A stretch of DNA of 64,000 nt from Cocos nucifera (Eukaryota > Streptophyta > Magnoliopsida > Arecales > Arecaceae), in NCBI GenBank assembly GCA_006176705.1, contig QRFJ01000755.1:806001-870000 (forward strand). Direction: 5' to 3'. Of the stretch, positions 20,765 through 32,246 are shown one piece after another. Position 1 is the first letter of the stretch; each line of letters opens with the position of its first letter. The notes under the pieces were generated by a model, which saw only the letters and a program-made list of their open reading frames with translations, made no database searches and was not told the DNA's origin. A program made the position numbers and the translations under genes.

Positions 20765-22340
20765 ATGCCCCCTAGGAGAGCCTCAACCCGGACGATCGGC
20801 GGCCTCCGCGGCCCGATCCTCGTTCGGGTCCGTCCGCTCCCGCTCCAGCCCCGGCGACCCGGAGCCCACTCCTGTAGTTCGTAGTAGACGCGGAGCAGTT
20901 CGACCTGCTCGCCCAGCAGGTCCGCGATCTTACAGAGGCGGTGCAGGCGAGTGCAAGCCACGCATTCGCGAGGTCCAGCGGTATCAGCTCGACCGGCGCG
21001 GGGATTCCCCGGAGCCCGGGAATCCAGTCCAGGAGCGACCGGCATGTGGGCTACCCGACCTCCGGCCCTCGAAGGAGAGAAGGGCAGCCGGGGGCAAAGA
21101 GCCCCTGCTCGGACCGCGGCTCAACCCAGGGAGAAGCTTCGCACGCCCATTCCTGCGAGAAGACCTTTGGGGATTCAAGGATCGCGAAGATTCTCCTGGA
21201 CCAAAGGCTCATGGAAGATGGGACGGACGCATAGAAGAACTTCGTCATACTCCTTCCTCCCGTGGTAACGATATTTGCACTGATCCTCCCTTCTCACAGA
21301 AAATTATGCAGGAACAGGTACCACCGAACTTCAAGCTCCCGCATTTTCGAAAGCTACGATGGGACCACTGACCCGGTCGACCATTTGGAGGCCTTCAGGA
21401 CGACGATGTTACTCCATGGCGCGCCTGATGCCATTTTGTGTCGGGCTTTCCCCTCTACCCTCAAGGGGAGCGGCCAGGAATTGGTACTCGGCGCTTAAGC
21501 CGGGCACCATCCAATCGTTTGACCAAATGAGTCAACAATTCGCGGCCCACTTCGTCAGCAGCAAACGGCCGCGCAGAGGCTCGGATTCCTTGTTGGCCAT
21601 CAGGCAAAAAGAGGGGGAACCCATCCGGGCTTACGTCACCCGGTTCAACGCTGCCGCGCTGGAAGTCCGGAACCTGGACCAATCAGTTGCTATGGCCGCC
21701 CTCAAGGGCGGCCTTCAGAAGAACGACCTGCTGTTTCTCCCTGGAAAAAGAAATATCCCAGGGACTTCGCTGACATGCTAGCTCGGGCCGAAAGCTATGC
21801 CGGGCGGGCAGAAGAGGCTTTCGAAGGCCAAGGATGGTGAAGCTCGCGACAAGCGACGAGTAGGCAGAGCCGGGAAGGCCTGCCGAAGAAAGGAAGCAGA
21901 CCGAGGCACGGCCGCACTCCCTGAACTCCCCCCGGTCGCGGGCGAGCCCTGGAACTCCCCCTCACCTCAGGCTCGGGGGCGGGAAGCCACCGACGGAAGG
22001 CGCGCCGAAGTCCTCCTCGGCACCGAAGTCCCACCCGACGCCGAGGTTCCCCTCCGGCGCCGAGGTTCTCCCTCGCGACGAGGTCCCTCCCCGACGAGGT
22101 TCTCCCCTCCGACGGCGTTTTCACAGCTACGCCCCCCTCAACGCCCCGAAGGCTCAAGTGCTGCTGGAGATCAAGGGAACGACTTCCGAGGCCGGAGAGG
22201 AATGCGTTCCCATCCCAGAAAATGCAACCCCAACAAGTTCTGCCTTCTACCACCGTGACCACGGTCACGATACCTGAGGAGTGCATCCAGCTCCAGGACG
22301 AAGATCGAGGAGCTGGTCCAGGCGGAGGCAGGCTTGGCCG
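20765..22340 (+). pseudogene. Gypsy copy B gag, rich in single-base insertions
   Basis: Same Gag as copy A. The start ATG is at 20765 (MPPRRAST). The capsid block is split over three frames: VPPNFKLPHFRK near 21320, VDHLEAFRTTMLLHGAPDAI near 21380, and AARNWYSALKPGTIQSFDQM to VTRFNAAALEV at 21470-21680. The C-terminal knuckle region (NKFCL, then the CIQLQDE block) is at 22230-22310. Compared with copies A and C, most disruptions are one extra base, many in homopolymers, rather than substitutions or losses. That pattern points to uncorrected long-read sequence as much as to true decay. Confidence 0.85.
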
Positions 22341-24436
22341 ATTCCTGCGAAGACGATCTAAAGAGCGAGGAAGATCGGCCGAGAATGTTGCCGCCGATTG
22401 GGGAAGATCGGCAAGGAGGACCGGCCGTCTCTTGGCGTCATTCAACACCATCTCGGGAGGACCGCAGCAGGGAAAGGACCGACGAATCCGAGGGATCGGC
22501 AAAGAGGCAGAGGACCTCGGAGCCCTGTGACCTTCACCGAGGCAGACGCCCAGGGGATCCAGATTTCCGCATAACGACGCGGTTGTAATCTCTTTAAACG
22601 TCGCTGATTATGATGTACGCCGCGTTTTGGTGGATAATGGAAGTTCGGCGGACATATTGTTTCTACGATGCCTTCTTCAAAAATGTCCCTACCTGACACC
22701 GCTTAGGACCTGTAAATTCCCCCCTGGTGGGATTTGCTGGACACGCCGTTCCGGTCGAAGGCATGGTGACTTCTGGGCTGTGACGGCGGGCCGATATCCC
22801 CAAAATCGGCCAAGGCGCAGGATCGACTTTTCTTAGTCGTAAGGAACCCCGTCCGCCTATAATGCAATCCTTGGGCGACCAGGCCTTGAACGCGCTACGG
22901 GCGGTAGTGTCAACCTACTACCTTAAAGATGAAATTTCCCGACGAGCCATGGAGTCGGCGAAGGTCAGAGGAGACCAAGCCTCTGGCAAAGTACTGCTAC
23001 TCAATCGCCCTGCGCAGGGGGAACCGGCCCGACCCTTTACCTTGTTGATGGGACTGGACGTCCGCGACGACCTCACCTGAAGGAAGCGGGGCGAAGCCTG
23101 CGGAAGACCTCGTCTCCTGTGTCCTTACGCATGATGGAAGACCCGGGGCATGAGGTGCAGATCGGCTCCAACCTTAGCGGCCGAGGTCAAGGGAGCAGCT
23201 CGTCGCTTTCCTCAGAAGGAAATGCAGACGTCTTCGCCTGGGACCCCAGCGGATGTACCAGGGATCGACGCCGATGTCATGGAACATCGGCTGGCCATCG
23301 ACCCAAGGCACCGACCCGTCAGAGAAAAATTACGCCGCCAAGCCCCAGAAGAGACAGAAGGCGGATAGCCGAAGAAGTGGATAAGCTCCTTGAAGCCTGG
23401 ACTCATTCGGGAGGTCAACTATCCGACCGTGGGTCTCGAACGTGGTCCTCGTCAAGAAAAGCAAACAACAAAGTGGAGGATGTGCGTCGACTTCAAGAAG
23501 CTGAACAAAGGCCTGCCCAAAGGACAGCTACCCCCTGCCGAGGATCGATCAAGCTGGTGGACGCAACCTCGGGCCACGAGCTCCTCACCTTTTCATGGAC
23601 GCCTTTTCTGGTTATAACCAGATACGCATGGCGCCCGAGGATGAAGAAAAGACCACCTTTCATTACTGACCGAGGTCTCTATTGTTACAGGGTCATGCCT
23701 TTCGGACTCAAGAATGCAGGAGCCGACGTATCAGCGCTTGGTCAACAAGGTCTTCAAGGGGACAGATCGGCCGCAACATGGAGGTGTACGTGGACGACAT
23801 GCTCGTCAAAAGCCGAGCCTTCAACGGACCACCTCGCCGACCTTAAAGAAGACCTTCGGTACGCTTCAGGAGGCACAAGATGAAGCTGAACCCGATCAAA
23901 TGCGCCTTCGGCGTGACCTCCGGAAAATTCCTCGGATTCATGGTGTCAAGACGCGGAATCGAGGCAAACCCCGAGAAAATCCGAGCCTATTCGAGAAATG
24001 ACTGCCTCCGAAGACCATCAAAGAAGTTCAGCGCCTGGCTGGGAAGGTGGCGTCCCTGAAGTCGCTTTGTCTCAAGGTCGGCCGAGCGGTGCCATGCCCT
24101 TCTTCCAAGTTCTCAGGCGATCGAAAGGACTTCTGCTGGACGGTGGAGTGCAAACAAGCATTTGAAGAGCTCAAAAGCTACCTCGGCTCGCCCCCGCTGC
24201 TGGCAAAGCCCGAACCCTGGGGAGAGGAATTATTTCTGTACCTTGCTGTCTCCCTCCGGATGGCCCTGGCGGCGGTGTCCTGGTCAGGGAAGAAGCGAAG
24301 GCGCAACGACCGGTCTACTACGTGAGCCGAGCTCTGAGGGACGCAAGAGACCAGGTACTCCAAGTTAGAAAAATTAATCTACTATCTTCTAATTGCTGCC
24401 AAGAAGCTCCGACCTTACTTTCAGGGGCACACCATA
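22341..24436 (+). pseudogene. Gypsy copy B protease, reverse transcriptase, first RNase H
   Basis: Pol region read in many short frames. The protease motif VDNGSSADILF is at about 22627-22665. RT blocks include GLIREVNYPTV near 23400, WRMCVDFKKLNK near 23475, DRGLYCYRVMPFGLKNAGA near 23670-23730 and VYVDDMLVKS near 23785-23815. The connection and first RNase H include CKQAFEELKSYLGSPPLLAKPEP near 24150-24220. Against copy C, frame changes here are again mostly single-base insertions. The frame becomes clean near 24437. Confidence 0.87.
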
Positions 24437-25516
24437 ATGGTCCTCACAGACCAACCGATAAGAGCGGTCCTCCATCGAGTGGACGCTTCTGGGAGAATCG
24501 CAAAATGGGCGATCGAGCTCATAGAGTTCGACATCAACTACTGGCCCAGGCCATCGATCAAAGCCCAGATACTGGTAGACTTTATGCTAGAATGCACCAT
24601 TCCGATCGAAGCTGAGCTTGGATCGAGGGACACCGATGTCGGGGCAGGACCGAGCTACGACGAAGCCGGGCTTTGGCAGCCGAGCCTCCCCGAAGAAAGG
24701 GCCGACCTTCCTGAAAACTTTTGGGTTTTGCACGTGGATGGCTCATCCAACTCCACCGGAGCTAGTGCGGGGCTGGTCTTGGTCAGCCCCGAGGGGATCA
24801 TCGCCGAGTACGCGCTGTGCTTCGAGTTTTCCGTGACCAACAATGAAGCCGAATATGAAGCGCTGATCGCTGGACTGCGGATAGCAAGGGAACTGAAAGT
24901 AGATCGACTTCAAGTCTATAGCGATTCCCAGCTGATGGTCGGTCAGGTTGGCGGCAGCTACGAGGCACGGGAGGAAAGCATGGTGAGGTACCTCGGGAAA
25001 GTGAGGAATTTAATTCCGGCCTTTGACAGCTTCGGCATTCGGCACGTCCCGAGGACGAAAAATGCGAGAGCCGACCTTTTCTCCAAGTTGGCCACTTTCA
25101 CCCCGGCCGAACTGCCCAAAGAAGTGTTTTTGGAAACTCTGAAGTGCCCGACCATGGAAGAATCTCAGGCCATCCTACGGACGGACTTCGAGCCCAGCTG
25201 GATCGACCCGTTGGTCGCCTACCTTAAAGAAGGGGTCCTTCCTCACGATCGAAAAGAAGCTCGAAAACTCAGGAATCAGGCCTCCCGCTACGTCTTATAC
25301 GAGGACAGGTTATATAAAAGGTCGTACTCCCTCCCGTTGCTGAGATGTCTCCGACCTTCAGAGGCCGACTTCGCACTACGGGATGTGCACGAAGGACTCT
25401 GCGGAAGTCACGCAGGGGCCAGGTCCCTATCGCAGAAACTACTTCGGCAGGGGTACTACTGGCCGACCCTGTTTCATGACTCCATGGAATATGTGAAGAG
25501 GTGCGATCCCTGCTAG
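24437..25516 (+). pseudogene. Gypsy copy B second RNase H (aRNH type) and integrase N-terminus
   Basis: A 359-codon open stretch within pol. Residues about 96-218 form a second RNase H with the four acidic positions visible: D101 in LHVDGSS, E137 in NNEAEYEAL, D163 in YSDSQL and D213 in NARADLFS. An extra archaeal-type RNase H after the normal one is a known mark of the plant Tat lineage. From about residue 285 it enters integrase (VLYEDRLYKRSY), with the zinc-binding DVHEGLCGSHAG and RCDPC. It ends in a stop at 25514-25516 where copy A has Gln, so the integrase is cut off from its core. Confidence 0.9.
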
Positions 25517-26431
25517 AAGAATGCCAGCGTGCAAAGGCGGCCAGCATCCGAACTTACTCCGCTCAGTGCGCCATGGCCCTTCGCGCAATGGGGAATGGAC
25601 ATACTCGGCCCCTTCCCAACAGCGTCCGGACAGCGAAAGTTTCTCCTGGTCGCGATCGACTACTTCACCAAGTGGGTCGAGGCGGAACCACTAGCAAAGA
25701 TCACCGAGGCCAAGGTGCAGGACTTCGTATGGAAGTCGCTAATCTGCCGGTTCGGCCTGCCCCGAACCCTCATAACCGACAACGGGTGGCAGTTCTCCGG
25801 AGCATGGTTTGCCGAGTTCTGCGAAGGGCTAAACGTCTCCCACCACTTCACATCGGTGGCTCACCCGCAGGCCAATGGGGAAGCTGAAGTGACCAACCAG
25901 ACCCTGCTGCAAGGTATCAAAGCAAGGCTCGATGGGGCAAAGGGTGCCTGGGTGGACGAACTCTACCACGTCCTCTGGGCATACCGAACTACACAGAGGA
26001 TACCGTCCGGTGAGATGCCCTTCGCCTTGGCCTTTGGTACCGAGGCGGTTATCTCGATCGAGCTCAAACTCCCATCCGCACGAGTCGTGGGCTTCAACGA
26101 GCGACACAACCCCCAGGACCTTAGAGTCAACCTCGACCTTCTGGAAGAAAAGAGGGAGGGAGCCCGCATCCGGATGGCCGTCTACCGGTGGAAGGTGGCT
26201 TGATATTATAACTCTAGGGTCAAAAATAAGGCATTTAGAGTGGGAGACTTAGTGCTTCGGCGAGCAGCCATCTCTCAGTCTTAGAGCCAAGGGAAACTCA
26301 TCCCGAATTGGGAAGGTCCATATAAAGTGATAGAGATCATCCGACCCGGAACCTATCGCCTGAAGGAGCTCGGAGGAACAGTGCTTTCCCAACCTTGGAA
26401 CTTAGAAAATCTGAGAATGTATCACCAGTAG
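25517..26431 (+). pseudogene. Gypsy copy B integrase core and C-terminus
   Basis: Integrase continuing directly after the in-frame stop, in the same frame. The open stretch at 25529-26203 contains the DD35E set: D24 (GMDILGPFP), D84 (ITDNGWQFSG) and E120 (ANGEAEV), with 35 residues between the second and third. A stop at 26201-26203 (WKVA-stop) and another near 26283 break the tail. The frame ends at MYHQ-stop, 26429-26431. With only three stops and no frameshift seen, this half is much cleaner than the sequence before 24437. Confidence 0.92.
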
Positions 26432-27821
26432 GCTTCCCTTAATAAAATTCCTTCGCTCGACGTTATTGTTTCGGTATCGTATGACGACATGGAAGAAAGG
26501 AGCCCGCCATGAGGGCGCGAGGAGTCAGCCTTAAGGAAGAGCCCATTCACCCCTAGGAGGGAAACGGAGAGCAGAAGTTCTTCCGTCGAAGTGGAATGAA
26601 GTTCGGCACAAGCAAGGGTGGAGCAAAGTTCCCCCGCAGAATGAGGAAACTTCCCCCGCGGAATGAAGTTCGGCATAAGGGAGGCCGAACTCCACGGCAG
26701 ATCACCCAAATGAAGTTCGACCGCGCTCGAGACCGCCCCAGGGTGATCAAGGCCGAACTCCCCCTCGAGCACGCCGCTACAACGAATTCACGGGAGGTGC
26801 GATGAAGTTCGGGCAAGCAAAGTCGACCTTCACCTCGAGCTCGCCACCAAGGAAGCCCCGACAGAAGGGCGCGAAGAAATCCTCCTCCCGAAGGATTCCG
26901 CAGCTACGACCCGCTTCTCTAACTCGAATTCTTGGCGAAGTTAAGAGCCAGCCACCAAGACCTGAAGGACTACGGCCTCCCCAAACGTGCGCGATCGAAG
27001 CAAAGTCGAAGGCCCCGTTCACAAAGGACGGGATGGGGGGAGAAGCACGGACGACGGTCCGAATGTGCCCCCACAGCCGGTTAGGAACAGGAGGAGAACC
27101 TCGTCCTAGCGTGAGCAAAGTCAAAGGCCCCGTTCACAAAGGACGGGATGGGGGGAGAAGCACGGACGACGGTCCGAATGTGCCCCCACAGCCGGTTAGG
27201 AACAGGAGGAGAACCTCGTCCTAGCGTGAGCAAAGTCGAAGGCCCCGTTCATAAAGGACGGGATGGGGGGAGAGGCGAGGACGACGGTCCCCATGTGCCC
27301 CCACAGCCCGTTAGGAACAGGAGGAGAACCTCGTCCTAACGCGAGCAAGGTCAAAGGCCTCGTTTGCCTAAAACGAGATGGGGGGAGAGGCGAGGACGAC
27401 GGTCCCCATGTGCCCCCACAGCCCGTTAGGAATAGGAGGAGAACCTCATCCTAACGCGAGCAAGGTCGAAGGCCTCGTTCACCTAAAATGAGATGGAAGG
27501 AGAAGCACGGACGACGGTCCGAATGAGCCCCCACAGTCGGTTAAGAACAGGGGGAACCTCGTCCTGACGTGAGCAAGATTCGAGACCGAGCCTCAAAGTC
27601 TATGGCAAGCCTCGGCTGCAGAAGATTAGGCCGCCCCCGAGCGCCCACATCAACCTCGACCACAGAAAATGAGTTCCGCTTCAACTCCAAACATCGACCG
27701 AAGATGAGACCTCCCCCGAGCTTCCGCTACAACGAGCGCGGGGCTTGGAAGAAAACTTCGGCAGTCGCCTGTTTTGGTACTCCCTTCCTTCAACTTTTGA
27801 ACTCGGGAGTGGGGGGGCTAC
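26432..27821 (+). other. Gypsy copy B 3' spacer and polypurine tract
   Basis: Non-coding spacer homologous to 18282-19667 and 41490-42879. It ends with GGGAGTGGGGGGGCTAC before LTR 3. The only internal structure I see is the tandem array at about 26998-27580. Confidence 0.75.
26998..27580 (+). repeat. 115-bp tandem repeat in gypsy 3' spacer, copy B
   Basis: About five units of 115 bp with GGATGGGGGGAG, GACGACGGTCC and GGAACAGGAGGAGAACCTCG recurring. The units are closer to one another here than in copy A, especially the first two. Confidence 0.9.
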
Positions 27822-28788
27822 TGTTGGGGATAAATCCCGCTCCTGCCGAAGCCCGACCCGACGCTCGGCCTAATGTAGCCAATAGCCGCAGAAGAGCTCC
27901 GGCAGACGGGCTTCAACCAAACTCCCAGCAGCCGAGCTTCTTCCAGCAGGCCGAACCAGACAGCTGCCGAGCTTCTTCCAAATTCCCAGCGATCGAACTC
28001 CTCGGCAATCGCCCCTTGTCGAACTTCGGATGACCGAGCTCCTACCGAACTCTCAAGCGTCCAAGCCTCAATCGAGGTCCAACAGCCGACCGAACTCTCA
28101 AACGGCCGAGCTTCGAATTCCCAGCGGCCGAACTCTTCAGCGGACGAGCCTTAGCTGCGTACCTCCAGCCAGATGCCTATGGGAGCCGAACCCCCTCCTA
28201 TCTTCCTCTTCAGGAGCCCAAACTCCAAAATGGGCACACGACGAAGGCCTTTAACCCTTCATTCGGCAAGCTCTGCAGCCATCACCATCAGTCCGCCGCA
28301 AGCTCTGCAGCCATCACCATTAGTCCGCCGCACTGTCAGGCGGCGATGGCTGTCGCCATCAATCCGCCGCAAGCTCTGCAGCCATCACCATCAGTCCGCC
28401 GCACTGTCAGGCGGCGATGGCTGTCACAATCAATCCGCCGCATACGGCACCATCCCGTGAGACTGATTCCGCCGAACCTCGAGCGGCCCACCAGCACGCG
28501 GCTGCAGTTGTCACCATCAAGCTCCACTATTTAAAGGACCCTCTGACATGCTAAGGCTAAGCTCTCTGAACTCTCGACTCTCTAAGCTCTCCTCCTCATC
28601 TCTAAGCTCTAGAACTCATTCCGAGCACTCCATTACTGTTGGCCGAAAACTGACTTGACCGTCGGAGGGTCCTGTCGGAGTCACCCCCCACCAGCTCTGG
28701 ATGGAACTTTATTTTGCAGGTCCCCGACGGCGACCTCAGCGGCATCGACTCCGGCGACCTCCGGCGAAGATGGATTTCTGCACCAACA
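27822..28788 (+). repeat. Tat-type gypsy LTR 3 (967 bp)
   Basis: Starts TGTTGGGGATAAATCC and ends CTGCACCAACA, followed by GGATT and the resumed TNP2 frame. TATA-like TATTTAAA at 28528-28535. It aligns without length change to LTR 4 at an offset of 15,058 but with scattered substitutions (for example within the first 100 bases). Confidence 0.95.
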
Positions 28789-28793
28789 GGATT
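28789..28793. repeat. Right target-site duplication of the gypsy insertion
   Basis: GGATT, matching GGATG at 15076-15080 in four of five bases. Confidence 0.65.
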
Positions 28794-29651
28794 AAATTTG
28801 CAAAATGGTTTGGGGACCATGTAAGTTTGGTTAGTATTACATTATATTTTTATAATTATGTAATTAATTACTTGTAACAACATAATGTTTTTTGATATAT
28901 TTAGATGAAATCTAAGTATTTTAATAAAAAAAAGTGCAACCAATAAATTATATAATTTAGCATGTGGTCCCGATCGAGGGTTAACTATTACACATTCTGT
29001 ATCATTGGAGGAAAGAGATTTTATACAAGAGAGCTTAAGATGCAAATACGAACCCAGAATAGTGGGACCAAAAATTGAATATCTTGGTGTATTGATACAT
29101 TTCATAGAATTAAAGTATGGATCCAAAAATTCGATATTCCTATTTCAGTGTGAATTGTGGGATATTAGCAATAAGAAGATCAGTATTCATATCGATCTAT
29201 ACTTTACTAGTATAAATTTTGCACGAACATGATACCAAAATGAGCCGTATATATTAGCAATTCAAGCAAAACAAGTAATATATTTAAAGGATCTGAAATA
29301 TCGAGGTGATTGGCAGGTCGTATAAAGAATAATACCTAAAGGCGTATATGACATCCAATCCAACTAGAGATGGACAATAATTTAGATCTACATGATGAGG
29401 AGGAAGCTTTTCAAGAAGAAGAACAAACATTAACCGAGCACCTTATTGATGAAGAACTTATGACAGCTTCTTTGAATAGGGCTGATCTGCCATCTAATGA
29501 AGTTGAAACTGATTTTGTATTTAATCTTGATGATTCGGAGGGCGACAATCAGTTTATAAATGACGATGAGATAGAAGATGATTCATTAATTGATTATTAT
29601 GATTCAGAGGAGGATCTACAAATCAAGAAGGATATGGATATTGATAAGTAG
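28789..29651 (+). pseudogene. CACTA TNP2 transposase, 3' segment
   Basis: Continues the TNP2 reading from 15080 across the gypsy insertion (FAKWFGDHV block). A likely intron starts GTAAGTTTGG at 28819 and ends near 28903. Then come LYNLACGPDRGL and, at 29005-29232, a DUF4216-like stretch: PRIVGPKIEYLGVLIHFIEL, FLFQCELWDI and HIDLYFTSINFART, followed by EPYILAIQAKQVIYLKDLK. The end, 29370-29651, is strongly acidic (EEEAFQEEEQTL, NLDDSEGDNQF, YYDSEEDLQ), which is usual for TNP2 C-termini. Stops at about 29231 and 29323 break it. Confidence 0.87.
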
Positions 29652-29800
29652 ATTTATATTATTTGTTGAATCTTTTCTTGCAATAATGATATACAATACA
29701 AATTATTCATTAGCATTTATGCATTTTTCACTATTATTATTTATTATTACATTCATTTATATGTCAAGTTGATTATATGCATAGTTTAAGCATTGTAGGT

Positions 29801-31442
29801 ATGGCGCCAGGAGGGATACGACGATGTTCGACTTCCTAGCCTACCCCTGAGTCTTCTCCCATTTTCACTGCTGCACCATTGGAGTTGCAAGAGGGCCCTA
29901 CTGTACAGGTGGGTCCGATTGAGGTGGATTTGAGTGAGGCAGGCTCAAGTGGTATTTTGATATTTTTTACATAATAAAATTTGATTTTAACTTATCTATT
30001 AGGTTTATGATGGCTATTATACTAATAATTTATTTATTATTTTTTCAAGCCATTTTCTTTTGATGGTAAGGTGAGGGTGAGGTCCATCGAAGAACCTCGT
30101 CCTTGAGCATTGGAGATGCGAGCATGAGGGACAATGTCTCCACATCGAGATTCTGCCAGGCTATACTAGGTCTATTAGGGGATATATGGTGCGAGCCATG
30201 GTAGACTGAGCTAGGCATCATTTACCGCAACTATGCCCTGACGATGCTCTTCGATTGGCATCAGATTACACGGCCCTAGAGGGAGGTGTTCTATAGCCAC
30301 TTATAGGTATGATAATATTAATTTAAATATTTAATTAGTACTATATTCTTATAATATTTATTATTCATAGGCTATTTTTGACATTATTGATTTTGAGCAT
30401 GATCGCATGTGGCAAGATGTAGATGATCATTTATGCTCGTGTTTCAATGAGTACTGGCATCACATTCATTGCCACTGGTATGCTATAGTGCACGACCATG
30501 GGGTGGAGGCAGCACGACAGCAGCCATATGACAGCATCACTATGGAGGATTGGGTTGTCATATGCCACGGGTACAAGAATCCAACATATTAGATAACTTT
30601 TTTATTTAAAATTTAATAATTAAATATTATTTAATTTTAAATTTAGTTACTTACTAACTAATTTGAATGTTAACTATGCAGGATCGATGTACCAAAAATG
30701 TCATGAATCGGATGAGACAGACAGTCTCACATTATTGGGGTTCAAGGCCATTCGTTCGCTATATGGAGTAAATGGTAAGTAATTTCTATTTATTATATTT
30801 TAACTCTTTAACTATTTAAATTTTTTTTATTAATTATTTATAAATTGCAAAGAGATGTAGAGAGTGGCGAGCTTCCTGATAGGATTGAGATCTACTAGTG
30901 GACACATTAGCGATGGTCAGGAGGCTGGATGGTTAGGAGCCAGGAACTTTATGTAAGATTTTCCAACTATTTTTTCATTTGTATTTTGATTTTCAGTACA
31001 AACTTAGAATAGCTATAAATTTAATTTTTAGGATCGTATGATAGACATTAGATCCCAGCCTATCCTAGAGGGCTCGACCGCACCCATAGATGATGAGATC
31101 TATGATCGGATGCTTGGTACGAGAACCTATTATGTTAGTGGACTAGGGCATGGGATCAGAGCTCCTACATCTTCACGTCCATCCAGGGCTGACATCCATG
31201 CTACCTATGATATCTAATTAGTGGAGATACAGAGACAGGCTACTAAGGATCAGCAGCGGACCGTTGAGTTGATTGCACACATCGATAAATACTAGCTGTT
31301 CCAGATGTAGATGATGGAGCGGATGGCACAGATGGAGCAGATGATGTAGATTATGAGATAGCAGTAGGGCAATCTGAGCTTCTCTGAGCACTCTCCTCCT
31401 TCTTCGACTCATTCTCCTTCTCCAGATACTTCCGATGCTTAA
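29801..31442 (+). pseudogene. CACTA second gene, TNPA/Transposase_24-like
   Basis: The second gene of the CACTA element, whose product in En/Spm-type elements binds the subterminal repeats. The likely start is ATG at 29801 (MAPGGIRR). Exon-like blocks are separated by AT-rich introns with GT/AG borders. One block at about 30380-30592 reads WQDVDDHLCSCFNEYWHHIH and TMEDWVVICHGYKNPTY. The next, at about 30682-30770, reads CTKNVMNRMRQTVSHYWGSR. A later block at 31030-31210 reads DDEIYDRMLGTRTYYVSGLG and HGIRAPTSSRPS. A glutamine- and methionine-rich tail runs to the stop at 31440-31442. Several in-frame stops in the tail and first exon show it is inactive. The family call rests on layout and the GLGHG-like block and is less sure than TNP2. 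Confidence 0.7.
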
Positions 31443-31535
31443 TGGCCGACGGTCTATTTCTATATATTTTTATTTTTATTTTGGATATTTTGTATTTATA
31501 AAAAAATATTTTTTATAATTATATTTTTATATAAT

Positions 31536-31611
31536 GAAATGATGAAATCTATTTATGGATGAAATGATGAAATCTATTTATGGATGAAATGATGAAATCT
31601 ATTTATGAATT
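31536..31611 (+). repeat. 25-bp tandem repeat, three units
   Basis: GAAATGATGAAATCTATTTA followed by TGGAT occurs three times in a row just upstream of the CACTA subterminal region. Repeated at 46594-46669. Confidence 0.85.
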
Positions 31612-31689
31612 TTTTATTTTAATTTTATAAATTACAAAAATTAATATTAAAAATATAAAAAATATATTTTTTATAATTTTTAAAAAATT

Positions 31690-32246
31690 AATTTATGATG
31701 GATATTTTTATCATAAATAATTATTATCTATGATGAAAATAATCGATTACAAATAATTATTATCTACGATGGAAATAATCCATTGTAAATAATTATTATC
31801 TATGATGAAAATAATCCATCATAAATAATAAATTATTTATGATAAAAATAATCCATCATAAATAAAAAATTATTTATGATAGAAAATTATCCATCATAAA
31901 TAATAAATTATTTATGATGAAAATATTTTGCATCATAGATAATTATTATTTACGATAAAATTTTTTCATGGAGAAAAATGTTCTTTATGAAAATTTTTTT
32001 TTCATCATAAATAATTTCATCGTAGATAATTTAAGGAATAAAAAAAATTTCTAATGAAAATTTTTGATCATAAAAAAAAGTTATTAGCAACAAAAATGAT
32101 ATTTTCATCGCTAATTATTATCGATGACCTCATTTTTTGCAATGAAAAATTAGCAATGGCATTTTCATTGCTAATAATTGTTAGCAACAAAAATTATTAT
32201 TTACGATGAAATATTTGCATCACAAAAAATTAATTTTGTTATAGTG
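31690..32246 (-). repeat. CACTA subterminal repeats and right terminal inverted repeat
   Basis: The top strand ends TTTTGTTATAGTG at 32246, which on the minus strand is CACTATAACAAAA, the CACTA terminal repeat. The preceding 550 bp are dense in short direct and inverted motifs built on ATGATGGATTATTTTCATCA (arms ATGATG/CATCAT) and on TTAGCAACAAAAAT/GCAATGAAAA. This is the usual subterminal structure bound by the element's own DNA-binding protein. The matching left terminus is absent from the window. Confidence 0.88.

Noticed and set aside
21795..22502. 235-codon minus-strand frame opposite gypsy gag
   Set aside because: It is an antisense shadow of GC-rich gag sequence, is not kept in copies A or C, and has no recognisable domain.
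31218..31412. Leu/His-rich minus-strand small protein
   Set aside because: It is antisense to the Gln/Met-rich tail of the TNPA-like gene and has no support of its own.
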